A DNA stretch of 64,000 bases from JBOGOC01 sp050747525 (GTDB taxonomy: Bacteria > Acidobacteriota > Polarisedimenticolia > JACPZX01 > DASXTC01), in the NCBI GenBank assembly GCA_050747525.1, contig JBOGOC010000088.1:1-64000 (forward strand). Reading direction: 5' to 3'. The position numbers were made by a program, and so were the translations under genes. How positions within the stretch are numbered: position 1 is the stretch's first letter; each line of letters begins with the position of its first letter. The notes under the pieces are model-generated. The model was given only the letters and a program-made list of their open reading frames with translations. It had not been told where the DNA came from and did not search any database. This document shows, piece after piece, positions 43,551-52,852 of this stretch.

Positions 43551-43946
43551 ATGCCGAAAACTCATCCCCTGCCGCAGCCCACGACGGCGGAGCTGGAGAT
43601 ACTGCGGGTCCTGTGGCGCCGCGGGGCAGCCACCGTGAGGGAGGTCCACGAGGAGCTGCAGCCCCGGCGGCCGGTCGGCTACACCACCGTGCTCAAGCTG
43701 ATGCAGATCATGGCCGAAAAAGGTCTCGTCACGCGTGACCAGTCGGCCAGGACGCACGTCTACAAGGCAGCTGTCTCCGGGAAGAGCACCCGCCGCCGCC
43801 TGGTATCGGACCTGGTGGACCGCGCCTTCGACGGGTCGGCCTCGGGACTGGTGATGCAGGCGCTCTCGGCGGGACGCGCCTCGGCCGAGGAGATCGAGCG
43901 GATCCGGAAGCTTCTGGACGAGATGGAGAAGGGAGGGCGCTCATGA
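43551..43946 (+). CDS. BlaI/MecI-family repressor
   Basis: 131 residues: a winged helix-turn-helix (residues ~8-70, TTAELEILRVLWRRG, TVREVHEELQ, VGYTTVLKLMQIMAEKGL) and a C-terminal dimerisation helix (~85-125), the standard size of BlaI/MecI/CopY regulators. The scissile Asn-Phe of BlaI is not obvious here. AGGAGG lies 4 nt upstream. Its stop overlaps the BlaR1-like gene by 4 nt, the usual repressor-sensor arrangement. It probably binds the two 14-bp repeats 37-80 nt upstream. Confidence 0.9.
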   Translation: MPKTHPLPQPTTAELEILRVLWRRGAATVREVHEELQPRRPVGYTTVLKLMQIMAEKGLVTRDQSARTHVYKAAVSGKSTRRRLVSDLVDRAFDGSASGLVMQALSAGRASAEEIERIRKLLDEMEKGGRS

Positions 43947-46879
43947 CGGCGACGACCATCCTGGGATGGGTTCTGATCCACTTTCTCTGGCAGGGGACGG
44001 CTGTCGCGTGCCTGCTTGTCCTGGCACTGGCGCTGGTGGGGAGAGCATCCCCCGCCGTCCGCTATCAGCTCGGCGTCACAGCCCTGCTGCTGATGGCGGC
44101 GATGCCCGTGGCGACCGCGGTCCGTCTCGCGGCGGGAGACGTCGGGCCCGTCGTAGACGGGTATGGCGCCGATCCAGCCGCCCGGGGTCCGAACGGCAAG
44201 GAAGCAACGGCCGCACGCGAATCTCCTGCCGGGGCCACCGAACCGAGGGCCGCCCGCATCCCCACACCGTCGCTCCTCTCGGTCGCGGCTCCCTCGGAGT
44301 CCCTGAGGAGATCCATCGATCGCGCGCTGCCCTGGCTGCTGGCCGTATGGATTGCGGGCGTGATGGCCCTGTCGTTGCGGCTGTTGAGCGGCTGGCTCTG
44401 GATGCGCCGCCTGAGGGTCACGTGCATCAGGCCGGGTGCGCCGCAGCTCGTCGAGATGGTTGATGGAATGGCGCGGCGCCTGCGTGTCAGCCGGCCGGTT
44501 CGCGTCCTCGAATCGACGCTGGTGCAGGTCCCGGCTGTCATCGGCGCGTTGCGCCCCATCATATTGGTGCCGGTCAGCCTGCCTGCCGGACTCACGCCTC
44601 TGCAGCTCGAGGCGCTGCTGATTCACGAGCTGGCTCACGTGAGGCGGCACGATTACGCTGTCAACCTCCTGCAATCGGTGCTCGAGACGCTCCTCTTCTA
44701 TCATCCGGCCGTCTGGTGGGTCTCGCGCCGGATTCGCGAGGAGCGCGAGCAGTGCTGTGACGATCTCGCCGTGGCTGAATGCGGCGACGCGCGGCTTTAC
44801 GCCGGGGCGCTCTTCGAGCTGGAGCGGGCCCGCGCGGAAGCGCCCGCCCTCGCCGCAGCGGCGACCGGCGACGGCCCTCTGGCGCGGCGGATCCGGCGTC
44901 TCCTCGCACCGCTTCCCGCGCACGCGGAGACCGGGCATCGCTGGGTCGCAGGCGCTCTGGTGGCCGCAACCCTCATGGTCGGTCTGGGCGGCAACGTCCC
45001 GTTCTCGCGCTCCTCGCCGGTCGAGGCGGCCGGCAAGACGGAGGTGGGTGCGTCCGCGCCGGCGCGCGTGATCCTCCATCCCGGGACGGGTGGCGCCTCG
45101 CTGCAAGAGCGCTGGGACTGGGCCGAGCAGACGGCCCGGCGCGAGCGGTTGAGATCCTGGTGGATCGGCTATGCCGTGCAAGGGAGGTCGGACGAGTACG
45201 GATGGATCTACCTCGACCGCCATGTTCCCGCATCCACGCACGACGGCTCGATGTTCATGGGTAAGATGCGCACGACCGGGACACTGGATGGGCTCCGCTT
45301 CACGGGGATCCCGCTCGATGGCCTCGTCGGCTCCAGGAACCCCCGGGATCTCGCCATCCTGTACGGCTTCAGAGCCGGGGAACTGGAGCGCCTGCGCGCC
45401 AGCAGCTTCGCCATCCCTGTGCACTTCGACGATAGGACACTCATCTGGCTCGGAGAGGCTGACGACGCCGGCAGCGTCGCGCTGGCGCGGAGCCTTTTCG
45501 ATCGGGCGCGCGACGCCGAGCTGAAGCGGGACCTGGTGTCCGTGGTCGGGACGCATGCGGATGCCAGCGTGGCCACTCCGGTGCTTGCCGGCTGGCTGCG
45601 TCATGAAGAGGCGGAGGAGATCCGCGCCGAGGCGGCCGAGTGCCTCGGCGAACAGGATGATCCCGCGGCACTGCCGGCGCTGGTGCGCGCGGCGAACGAT
45701 GACCGCTCAGCTGAAGTCCGCAGCGAGGCTGCGGAGGCGGTGGGCGAGCTGCGCGTTGCGGGAGCGGCCGAGGCCCTCATCACGTTGGCTCGCACGCTGC
45801 GTGACCCGGAGGCGCGACGCGAGGCTGTCGAGTCGCTGGCGCAGCGCGACGAGAAGGAAGCGCTCGACGAGGCGGGGCGGATCGCGCGGGAGGACCACGA
45901 CTCCGAGATCCAGCGCGAGGCGGTGGAGACGCTCGGCGAGTTCGAGGGGCGTCGCGGGCTGCCTCAACTGATCGAGATCGCCCGGTCGCAACCGGAGCCA
46001 GATGTCCGGAAGGAGGCCGTCGAGACGATTGCCGCGGCCGCCGCGCCCGAGGAGGCGCTGAATCTACTGAAGCTGATCGCGCGGGAGGATCCCGACAGCG
46101 ACGTGCGGTGCGAGGCGGTCGAGACCATCGGGGAGGTTCAGGAGCACTCCGGGCGGATCCTGGACGCCCTGGAGGAGATCGCTCGCGAGAACCCGGACGT
46201 GGAAGCTCAGCGCGAGGCTGCGGAGACGCTCGGGGAGATTCACGACGAGCGCGCGGTGAGGATCCTCGTCGAGATGGCCGAGAATCATCCCCGGCTCGCG
46301 GTTCAGAAAGAGGCGATCGAATCATTGGGGGAGGTGGCGCCGACCGATCGGGCCAGGGAAGCGCTCATCAGGCTGGCGAGAGAGCACCCCCGTGAGGAAA
46401 TGCAGCGTGAGGCGGTGGAGACACTGAGCCAGTTCAAGGACAGGGAGGTTCCCGAGCTTCTCGACGAGATCGCGATGCGGCATCCGAGCTCCGTGGTGCA
46501 GCGGGAGGCGATCGAGACGCTCGGCGAGGCGTATCATCATGATCCTGAGACACTGAAGCGTCTTGCCGAGGCCGCCCGCTCGCACCCACAGATCCAGGTG
46601 CGCAAGGAGGCGATCGAGTCGTACGCTCAGTGGGCCCCGCCGGCCGCGGCTGCAACGCTGCTGGCGGACCTCGCACGAGACGACGCCTCGTACGAGATCC
46701 GCGAGACCGCGGTGGAGGCCCTGGCCGATCTCGCCGACTCGGCCGGCATCGAGCCGCTCCTCGCGATCGCCCGCCGGCACCCCGACCGCGAGATCCGCCT
46801 CAAGGCGATCGAGGTGCTTGCCGAGAGCGATGACCCCCGCGCGGCCGAGCTGCTCCAGGAGATACTGATGAAGCCGTAG
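43943..46879 (+). CDS. BlaR1-like M56 metallopeptidase with HEAT repeats
   Basis: 978 residues. The N-terminal ~350 residues hold four to five transmembrane helices and the M56 zinc motif HELAHVRRHDY (~228-238), like BlaR1/MecR1. The usual penicillin-binding sensor is absent. Residues ~550-978 instead form about thirteen ~31-residue HEAT repeats, each with a conserved REAVETLGE-like helix, rich in Glu/Arg. Residues ~350-540 form a linker domain with no recognised match. By analogy a signal sensed through the HEAT array could trigger cleavage of the neighbouring BlaI repressor; the signal is unlikely to be a beta-lactam (inference). Confidence 0.85.
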   Translation: MTATTILGWVLIHFLWQGTAVACLLVLALALVGRASPAVRYQLGVTALLLMAAMPVATAVRLAAGDVGPVVDGYGADPAARGPNGKEATAARESPAGATEPRAARIPTPSLLSVAAPSESLRRSIDRALPWLLAVWIAGVMALSLRLLSGWLWMRRLRVTCIRPGAPQLVEMVDGMARRLRVSRPVRVLESTLVQVPAVIGALRPIILVPVSLPAGLTPLQLEALLIHELAHVRRHDYAVNLLQSVLETLLFYHPAVWWVSRRIREEREQCCDDLAVAECGDARLYAGALFELERARAEAPALAAAATGDGPLARRIRRLLAPLPAHAETGHRWVAGALVAATLMVGLGGNVPFSRSSPVEAAGKTEVGASAPARVILHPGTGGASLQERWDWAEQTARRERLRSWWIGYAVQGRSDEYGWIYLDRHVPASTHDGSMFMGKMRTTGTLDGLRFTGIPLDGLVGSRNPRDLAILYGFRAGELERLRASSFAIPVHFDDRTLIWLGEADDAGSVALARSLFDRARDAELKRDLVSVVGTHADASVATPVLAGWLRHEEAEEIRAEAAECLGEQDDPAALPALVRAANDDRSAEVRSEAAEAVGELRVAGAAEALITLARTLRDPEARREAVESLAQRDEKEALDEAGRIAREDHDSEIQREAVETLGEFEGRRGLPQLIEIARSQPEPDVRKEAVETIAAAAAPEEALNLLKLIAREDPDSDVRCEAVETIGEVQEHSGRILDALEEIARENPDVEAQREAAETLGEIHDERAVRILVEMAENHPRLAVQKEAIESLGEVAPTDRAREALIRLAREHPREEMQREAVETLSQFKDREVPELLDEIAMRHPSSVVQREAIETLGEAYHHDPETLKRLAEAARSHPQIQVRKEAIESYAQWAPPAAAATLLADLARDDASYEIRETAVEALADLADSAGIEPLLAIARRHPDREIRLKAIEVLAESDDPRAAELLQEILMKP

Positions 46880-46950
46880 GACCTGGGGTAGACTGTCGGC
46901 TTCCGAACCGGCCAGGGCTGGATATCACGAAGCGGAGGCAGAGGGGAGAC

Positions 46951-49900
46951 ATGCGACAGGACCGTGTTGCCGGGGTCATCCTTGGACTTCTGGGGGCTGT
47001 TTTCCTGATGGCAGGTGAGGCCGGCGCCGCCGAGCCGGCCCTTTGGCTGCGCCAGGCGGCCATCTCTCCGGACGGAAAGACCGTGGTCTTCAGCTACCAC
47101 GGCGACCTCTGGACCGTTCCGGCGGCGGGAGGGACGGCGTCGCCGCTGACCCTGCACACGGCGTATGACACCTCTCCCGTCTGGTCCCCGGACGGCAGGA
47201 GCATCGCGTTCGCCTCGGACCGCTACGGCAACTTCGACGTCTACGTCATGCCGGCAGCAGGCGGGGATGCGACGCGGCTCACGCTCCATTCGGCAGACGA
47301 GACCCCGACCAGCTTCACGCCCGATGGGAAGTCCGTGCTGTTCAGCGCCTCGCGGCTGGATAGCGTCACCAACGTGCAGTTCCCCACCGGCGCACAGCCC
47401 GAGCTCTACAAGGTGGCGCTGACCGGGGGCATGCCGGAGCAGGTGCTGAGCACCCCGGCGCCGTACGCGGTGTTCGACACCGCGGGCAAGCGGCTGGCCT
47501 ATTCCGATCAGAAAGCCTATGAGATGGAGTGGCGCAAGCACGACAACTCATCGTTCGCGCGCGATGTCTGGGTCTGGGATGCGGCCGCCAACAAGCACAC
47601 GCGCCTGACCGATTTCGGCTTCGACGATCGCCAGCCCGTGTGGGGACCGGACCAGAAGTCGCTCTACTACCTCTCCGAGCGCAGCGGCACCTTCAACGTG
47701 TGGCGCATGAATCTCGATGACCCGCGCGGGGCGGTCCAGGTGACCGACCACAAGGTCCATCCCGTGCGATTCCTGAGCGCTTCCATCGCGGGGGATCTCT
47801 GCTACACGTGGGATGGCTCCATCTGGATCCGTCCGGCCGGCGCGAAGGAAAGCCGCAAGCTGGAGGTCCTGGTGGCCACCGACCGCAGGGTCAACCAGAC
47901 CGACCGCATCGACGTCACGGCCGAGATCACGGAGTTCGACGAGTCCCCCGACGGCAAGGAGGTGGCCTTCATCTCCCGCGGCGACGTGTACGCCTCCTCC
48001 GTCGAGTTCGGCACCACGAAGCGCATCACCAACACGCCCGAGCAGGAGCGTTCGCTGAGCTTCTCACCGGATGGGAAGAGCCTGCTGTACGCGAGCGAGC
48101 GGGACGGCTCCTGGAACGTCTACCGCATGGACCGCGCCGACGAGAATGAGCCGGCGTTCTTCAACGCCTCCGCCCTGAAGGAGACCCCCGTGGTGGCCAC
48201 CCCCGCCGAGGAGTTCCAGCCCTCCTTCTCGCCGGACGGGAAGCAGGTGGCCTACCTGGAGGAGCGCACCACCCTCAAGGTGATCGACCTGGGCACCAGC
48301 AAGTCCCGCACCATCCTCCCCGGCAAGCTCAACTACTCGTACATCGATGGAGACCAGTCCTACGAGTGGTCGCCGGACGGAAAGTGGTTCGCTGTGACGT
48401 TCCTGAGCCCGACGCGGTGGTCCAACGAGGTGGGGCTCATCCCCTCATCGGGCGAAGGGGAGCTGGTCAACCTCACCCGGAGCGGCTACGAGGACGACGC
48501 CCCTCACTGGGTCGGCAAGGGGGAGCTCCTGATCTGGTACACGGACAGGCACGGGGCCAGGAGCCAGGCGGGCTGGGCTCGCGAGTCCGACGTGTTCGCG
48601 GCGTTTCTGACCCGCAAGGCTTGGGACCGGTACAAGCTCGACCAGGCCTCCTTCGATCAGACGCTGGCCAAAGAGAAGGATTCCGAGAAGACCAAGGGCA
48701 AGGAGAAGGACAAGGAAAAAGACAAGGAGGAGAAAGACAAAGACAAGGACTCGAAGAAGGTGGAGCTTCCCGAGCCGGTCCCGCTGGAGCTCGATTACAT
48801 CGAGGACCGCATCGTCAGGCTCTCGATGCACTCGGCCGATCTGGCGGCCGCGGACCTGACTCCCGATCGCGAGAAGCTCGTCTACCTGGCCAAGTTCGAG
48901 AAGGGGTACGACCTCTGGACCTACGTTCCGCGCAAGAAGGAGATCAAGCTCGTCACCAAGCTCGACGCGGAGCGGCTGGCCGACATGCGTCTGGACAAGG
49001 AGGGGAAGAAAGCCTTCATCCTGGCCGATGATCGGCTCATGACGGTCGACCTGGAGTCGGGCAAGAGCACCCCCATCAAGGCCTCGGCGAAGATGGACCT
49101 GGACACCACCGCCGAGCGCGCCTATCTCTTCGAGCATGCCTGGCGCCAGACGCAGAAGAAGTTCTACGTGACGAACCTGCACGGCGTCGACTGGGACGGC
49201 ATGAAGAAAGCCTACGCCCGGTTCCTGCCGTACATCGACAACGACCGCGACTTCGCCGAGCTGATCTCGGAGATGCAGGGCGAGCTGAACGCCTCGCACA
49301 CCGGGGGACGCTACCGGCCCACCCGACCCGATGCCGACGCCACCGCATCGCTGGCCATCTTCCCCGACCCGAAGCACCGCGCCGCGGGCATCCGCATCCT
49401 CGAGGTCATCGAGGGGTCGCCGCTGCAGCAGACCGGCACGCGCATCAAGGCCGGCACGGTGATCGAGGCCATCGACGGCACGACCATCGCGGCCGGATCC
49501 GAATGGAACGCCCTTCTCAACCAGAAGGCCGGCCAGCCCGTGCGCCTCGCGCTGCTGGACCCCGACACCAAGGACCGCTGGGAGGAGACCGTCCGGCCGA
49601 TCACCCAGGGCGAGCAGCAGCGGCTGCTTTACCTGCGCTGGGCACGATCGCGCCGCCAGGCGGTGGAGAAGCTTTCAGGCGGCAGGCTGGGCTACGCGCA
49701 CATCCGCGGCATGAACGACGGCGCCTACCGGGAGATCTTCGAGGAGATTTTCGGCCGGGCCGTCGACAAGGATGCCATCGTCCTGGACACCCGCTTCAAC
49801 GGCGGCGGCAACCTGGTCGAGCCGCTCACTGTGTTCCTCTCGGGACAGACCTACTACAAGGCGGCCCCCCGCGGCCAGCAGATCGGATCTGAGCCCGGGT

Positions 49901-50241
49901 TCCGCTGGACCAAGCCCTCCATCGTGGTCATGAACGAAGGCAACTACTCCGACGCCCACTGCTTCCCCACCGCCTACAAGGCCCTCGGCCTCGGCGACAC
50001 CGTCGGCATGCAGGTGCCCGGCACGTGCACGTCGGTCTGGTGGGAACGGCTGCAGAACCGGACGCTGACCTTCGGGATACCCCAGGTCGGCTACATCGGC
50101 AAGGACGGCAAGCTCACCGAGAACAATCACCTCGACGCCGACTACGTGGTGGACAACGATCCCGCCCTCGAAGCGGCGGGCCGCGACGAGCAGCTGGAGA
50201 AGTCGGTGCAGGTGCTGCTGGAGAAGCTGCCGAAGCGCTAG
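46951..50241 (+). CDS. Tricorn-like S41 protease with PD40 propellers
   Basis: 1096 residues with a signal peptide. Residues ~30-550 are PD40/WD-type propeller blades (SPDGKTVVFSYHGDLW, WSPDGRSIAFASDR). A Lys/Glu/Asp run (KEKDKEKDKEEK) at ~573-604 is a charged linker. A second propeller segment follows, then a PDZ-like region (~797-883), then the S41 catalytic region with candidate nucleophile Ser ~1000 in GNYSDAH. Order and size match tricorn proteases, oligopeptidases acting in the periplasm. The final UAG overlaps the convergent aminotransferase stop. Confidence 0.9.
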   Translation: MRQDRVAGVILGLLGAVFLMAGEAGAAEPALWLRQAAISPDGKTVVFSYHGDLWTVPAAGGTASPLTLHTAYDTSPVWSPDGRSIAFASDRYGNFDVYVMPAAGGDATRLTLHSADETPTSFTPDGKSVLFSASRLDSVTNVQFPTGAQPELYKVALTGGMPEQVLSTPAPYAVFDTAGKRLAYSDQKAYEMEWRKHDNSSFARDVWVWDAAANKHTRLTDFGFDDRQPVWGPDQKSLYYLSERSGTFNVWRMNLDDPRGAVQVTDHKVHPVRFLSASIAGDLCYTWDGSIWIRPAGAKESRKLEVLVATDRRVNQTDRIDVTAEITEFDESPDGKEVAFISRGDVYASSVEFGTTKRITNTPEQERSLSFSPDGKSLLYASERDGSWNVYRMDRADENEPAFFNASALKETPVVATPAEEFQPSFSPDGKQVAYLEERTTLKVIDLGTSKSRTILPGKLNYSYIDGDQSYEWSPDGKWFAVTFLSPTRWSNEVGLIPSSGEGELVNLTRSGYEDDAPHWVGKGELLIWYTDRHGARSQAGWARESDVFAAFLTRKAWDRYKLDQASFDQTLAKEKDSEKTKGKEKDKEKDKEEKDKDKDSKKVELPEPVPLELDYIEDRIVRLSMHSADLAAADLTPDREKLVYLAKFEKGYDLWTYVPRKKEIKLVTKLDAERLADMRLDKEGKKAFILADDRLMTVDLESGKSTPIKASAKMDLDTTAERAYLFEHAWRQTQKKFYVTNLHGVDWDGMKKAYARFLPYIDNDRDFAELISEMQGELNASHTGGRYRPTRPDADATASLAIFPDPKHRAAGIRILEVIEGSPLQQTGTRIKAGTVIEAIDGTTIAAGSEWNALLNQKAGQPVRLALLDPDTKDRWEETVRPITQGEQQRLLYLRWARSRRQAVEKLSGGRLGYAHIRGMNDGAYREIFEEIFGRAVDKDAIVLDTRFNGGGNLVEPLTVFLSGQTYYKAAPRGQQIGSEPGFRWTKPSIVVMNEGNYSDAHCFPTAYKALGLGDTVGMQVPGTCTSVWWERLQNRTLTFGIPQVGYIGKDGKLTENNHLDADYVVDNDPALEAAGRDEQLEKSVQVLLEKLPKR

Positions 50242-51383
50242 AGGGCTTCCAGCACCGTCTCGAGCGCGGCGGCGGCCCGCTCCAGGTGCTCCGGCTCGAC
50301 GACGTAGGGCGGAAGGAACCTCACCACATCGGCTCCGGCGGGCAGGGCCAGGACCCGCTCCCGCTGGAGCCCTTTGAGGACCTCATCCCTCGCGCCGCGC
50401 ATCTGCACGCCCACCATCAGGCCCCGGCCTCGCACCTGAGCGATCCGGTCGTGACGGATCCTCCCGAGCCGCTCGCGGAACATCGCGCCCAGACGCGTGA
50501 CGCGGGCCAGCATGTCGTCGTCCACGCAGGACAGCACCGCGGCGGCGCCGGCGCAGGCGAGCGGGTTTCCCCCCAGCGTGGAGGAGTGCGCCGAGCGCGG
50601 AATCGCCGCCGAGATGGCCGGCGAGACGACGGTCGCGCCGGCCGGCACCCCGCCGGCCAGGCCCTTGCCGAGGCATGTGATGTCTCCCGCCACGCCTTCG
50701 CCTGCCGCGGCGGTGAAGGCTCCGGTCCGGCCGCATCCGGTCTGCACCTCATCGAGGATCAGCAGGACGCCGCGCTGGGCGCAGAGATCGCGCGCCGCAC
50801 GCAGGTACCCGGGCGGAGGCACCACCACGCCCCCTTCTCCCTGGATGGGCTCGATCACCAGGCCGGCGGTCGATTCGTCGAGCGCGGCCTCCAGCGCCGC
50901 CGCATCGCCGAACGGGACGTGATCGAAGCGCCACAGGAGCGGCTCGAACGGCTCTCTGTACCGGCCGCCGTGCGTCGCCGACAGCGCCCCCAGGGTCTTT
51001 CCGTGATAGCCCCCCTCGCAGGCGACGAAGTGCCGCTTCCCGGTCGCGAGAACGGCGAACTTGAGCGCGGCCTCCACGGCCTCCGCGCCGGAATTGCACC
51101 AGGCCACGTGGCCATCCCCAGGTGGAACGCGCTGGGCGAGCGCTCTGGCCGCGGCGATCCTTCCCCGGTGGCCGAAGCTGCCGTGCAGCGACGGCAGGCG
51201 CCCGACCTGATCGACGAGGGCGCGGGTCACCACGGGGTGGCCGTGCCCCAGGATGTCGACGCCGTAGTTGGTCATCAGGTCGAGGTAGCGATCCCCTTCG
51301 GCCGTCATGAGATAAACCCCGTCACCGGAGCTGAAGGACAGCCCCCGGTGGATGTACAGGTCGATCAGGGGGGAGGCGGCCAT
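50238..51383 (-). CDS. lysJ: LysW-dependent aminotransferase (LysJ/ArgD family)
   Basis: 381 residues from the Met at 51383. Class III PLP aminotransferase signatures: NYGVDILGHGHP, NSGAEAVEAALKFA, FHG-like GGYHGKTLG, ILDEVQTGCGRTG and the PLP-lysine region CLGKGLAGG. Family range includes acetylornithine, ornithine and LysW-gamma-lysine aminotransferases. Position in a lysW-X-Y-Z cluster supports the LysW-linked role: transamination of the semialdehyde on the carrier. Whether the product is ornithine or lysine is unresolved. It begins 12 nt past the kinase gene stop. Confidence 0.85.
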   Translation of the reverse strand: MAASPLIDLYIHRGLSFSSGDGVYLMTAEGDRYLDLMTNYGVDILGHGHPVVTRALVDQVGRLPSLHGSFGHRGRIAAARALAQRVPPGDGHVAWCNSGAEAVEAALKFAVLATGKRHFVACEGGYHGKTLGALSATHGGRYREPFEPLLWRFDHVPFGDAAALEAALDESTAGLVIEPIQGEGGVVVPPPGYLRAARDLCAQRGVLLILDEVQTGCGRTGAFTAAAGEGVAGDITCLGKGLAGGVPAGATVVSPAISAAIPRSAHSSTLGGNPLACAGAAAVLSCVDDDMLARVTRLGAMFRERLGRIRHDRIAQVRGRGLMVGVQMRGARDEVLKGLQRERVLALPAGADVVRFLPPYVVEPEHLERAAAALETVLEAL

Positions 51384-51394
51384 GGCGGGCCGCC

Positions 51395-52219
51395 TCAGCC
51401 GGTGAGCGCCGCGGCGGCGGCCCCGCATGCGATGGTCGTGCCGCGCCCCTCGAGCGCGGCCGCCAGGGGGCATTCACCGCGCCCATCCGCCACCACGACG
51501 GTGGGCGAGCCCCCCTCGAACATCCGGCGGATGGACCGGAGCTTGCGCTTCATCCGTCCGGTGGCGCGCTGCTCCAGTGCCGCGAGATCGGCCGGCTCCA
51601 GGCGGGCGATCGCCGACGCGGGATCACTTGGATCCCGGAGGATGCCGGGGGCCTCGATCAGGTGGATGACGCGCGCGGCGCGCAGTGACGTCTGAAGCAC
51701 GGCGACGACGTCGTCGTTGTCCGCGTTGATGGCGGCGCCGGTCTCGTCGGCCAGCGGCACGGTGATCACCGGCAGGTAGCCCTCCTCCAGCAGCAGGCCG
51801 AGCAGCCGGAGGTTGACCCCCTCCGGCTTGCCCGAATGATCGTGCACCAGACGCACCGTGTCTCCGTCCCGGACCCGGATGCCACGGTTGCGGCGCCCGC
51901 GGATCAGCCTTCCGTCGAGGCCCGTGAGCCCGACGGCGTCTACCCCGCGGCGCTGGAGCATCTCCACGAGGCGTTTGTTGCGCAGGCCGGCGTAGGCCAT
52001 CAGCATCACGTCGATCATCCTGTCGTCCGAATGCACGCTCTGATGGCCCGAAACCGAGGTCAGCACGCGGCGCGGCACGCCGAGGGCCTCCGCGAGATCG
52101 TCGCGCGCGGCGTTGGCGCCGTGCACCACCACGCAGGGGCTCCTCATGGCGGCCAGGTCCCCGGCGATCCCATCCAGGTTGATGGCCCGGCCGCCCCCGA
52201 CCTTGACGATGGTCGTCAC
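51395..52219 (-). CDS. lysZ: [LysW]-amino-acid kinase (LysZ/ArgB family)
   Basis: 274 residues from the GTG at 52219, which overlaps the preceding stop as GTGA; the longer upstream frame is shadow sequence. Amino acid kinase signatures: VKVGGGRAINLD at the N-terminus, VVVHGANAARDD, GVDAVGLTGLDG and ADNDDVVAVLQ, with a final GTTI strand. This matches acetylglutamate/LysW-aminoadipate kinases that phosphorylate the side-chain carboxylate of the carrier-bound substrate. Flanking genes place it in the LysW pathway. Confidence 0.87.
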   Translation of the reverse strand: MTTIVKVGGGRAINLDGIAGDLAAMRSPCVVVHGANAARDDLAEALGVPRRVLTSVSGHQSVHSDDRMIDVMLMAYAGLRNKRLVEMLQRRGVDAVGLTGLDGRLIRGRRNRGIRVRDGDTVRLVHDHSGKPEGVNLRLLGLLLEEGYLPVITVPLADETGAAINADNDDVVAVLQTSLRAARVIHLIEAPGILRDPSDPASAIARLEPADLAALEQRATGRMKRKLRSIRRMFEGGSPTVVVADGRGECPLAAALEGRGTTIACGAAAAALTG

Positions 52220-52851
52220 AGGGCACCCGCCCGGTCGTCGGGCCAGGGCTCCCACCCCTCCGATCCGTCGAGCGGTTCGGAGCAGACGAGGAGCCGCGAC
52301 CCGATCCTGCGGCGGTGCAGCGTGAAGTAGTCGCGGTCCTCGTTGCAGTGCGCGTAGACGACCAGGTTTCGGCCCTCGGCCAGCACGAAGTTGCACGCGC
52401 GGACGTACCGGGTGCGCGAGCGCAGCAGCGCGACGCGATCCTCCACCTGCCCGTGCGATGCGCCGTCGGTCCCCCGCATCAGGAAGTGGAACAGCTTCTC
52501 CGCGCCGATGCGCCCTGGCGCGCGCACGCGCACGCCGCGCAGCTCGCCGTTGAAGATGAACGCGGCATCTCCCTCCAGGAACGGCATGTTGTTCTCCACC
52601 TCGATCCCTTCGTCGCGAAACGCGCTGCGGGCGTGCACGAGGAGTCGATCGGTGACGCCGAAGTCCTCCAGATCGTCCTCCCAGATCGGCCGCAGGCTGC
52701 GGTGCCGGCGCCAGCTCCCTTCCTCCCACCAGGCGCAGCCCCACCCGTGTCCCTGGTACTCGCGGCTGCGGCGCGCCACGCCGGCGAACGGGCGCAGCAT
52801 CTCCGTGATGGAGAACGCTCGCTCGTCCTTCACGGCCAGCAGGCGGCACAT
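52216..52851 (-). CDS. Class II glutamine amidotransferase (YafJ/EgtC-like)
   Basis: 211 residues beginning MCRLLAVK; Cys2 is the N-terminal nucleophile of Ntn-type amidotransferases after Met removal. Further hallmarks: GHGWGCAWW, VTDRLLVHARSAF, NNMPFLEGDAAFIFNGEL and MRGTDGASHGQ. It lies between the reductase and kinase genes of the LysW operon, 1 nt after one and overlapping the other by 4 nt, so it is firmly in the operon. No synthase domain is attached. It could release ammonia for an unknown step or act as a gamma-glutamyl hydrolase. Not a standard member of known LysW operons (knowledge-based). Confidence 0.82.
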   Translation of the reverse strand: MCRLLAVKDERAFSITEMLRPFAGVARRSREYQGHGWGCAWWEEGSWRRHRSLRPIWEDDLEDFGVTDRLLVHARSAFRDEGIEVENNMPFLEGDAAFIFNGELRGVRVRAPGRIGAEKLFHFLMRGTDGASHGQVEDRVALLRSRTRYVRACNFVLAEGRNLVVYAHCNEDRDYFTLHRRRIGSRLLVCSEPLDGSEGWEPWPDDRAGAL

Positions 52852-52852
52852 G

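Noticed and set aside
43760..45604. 614-codon open frame on the minus strand
   Set aside because: Antisense to the BlaI/BlaR1 genes, which have clear motifs and overlap signals.
48668..48760. Lys/Glu/Asp low-complexity run as a frameshift or assembly error
   Set aside because: Both flanks keep the same frame and family sense, and no stop occurs, so it is a real charged linker.
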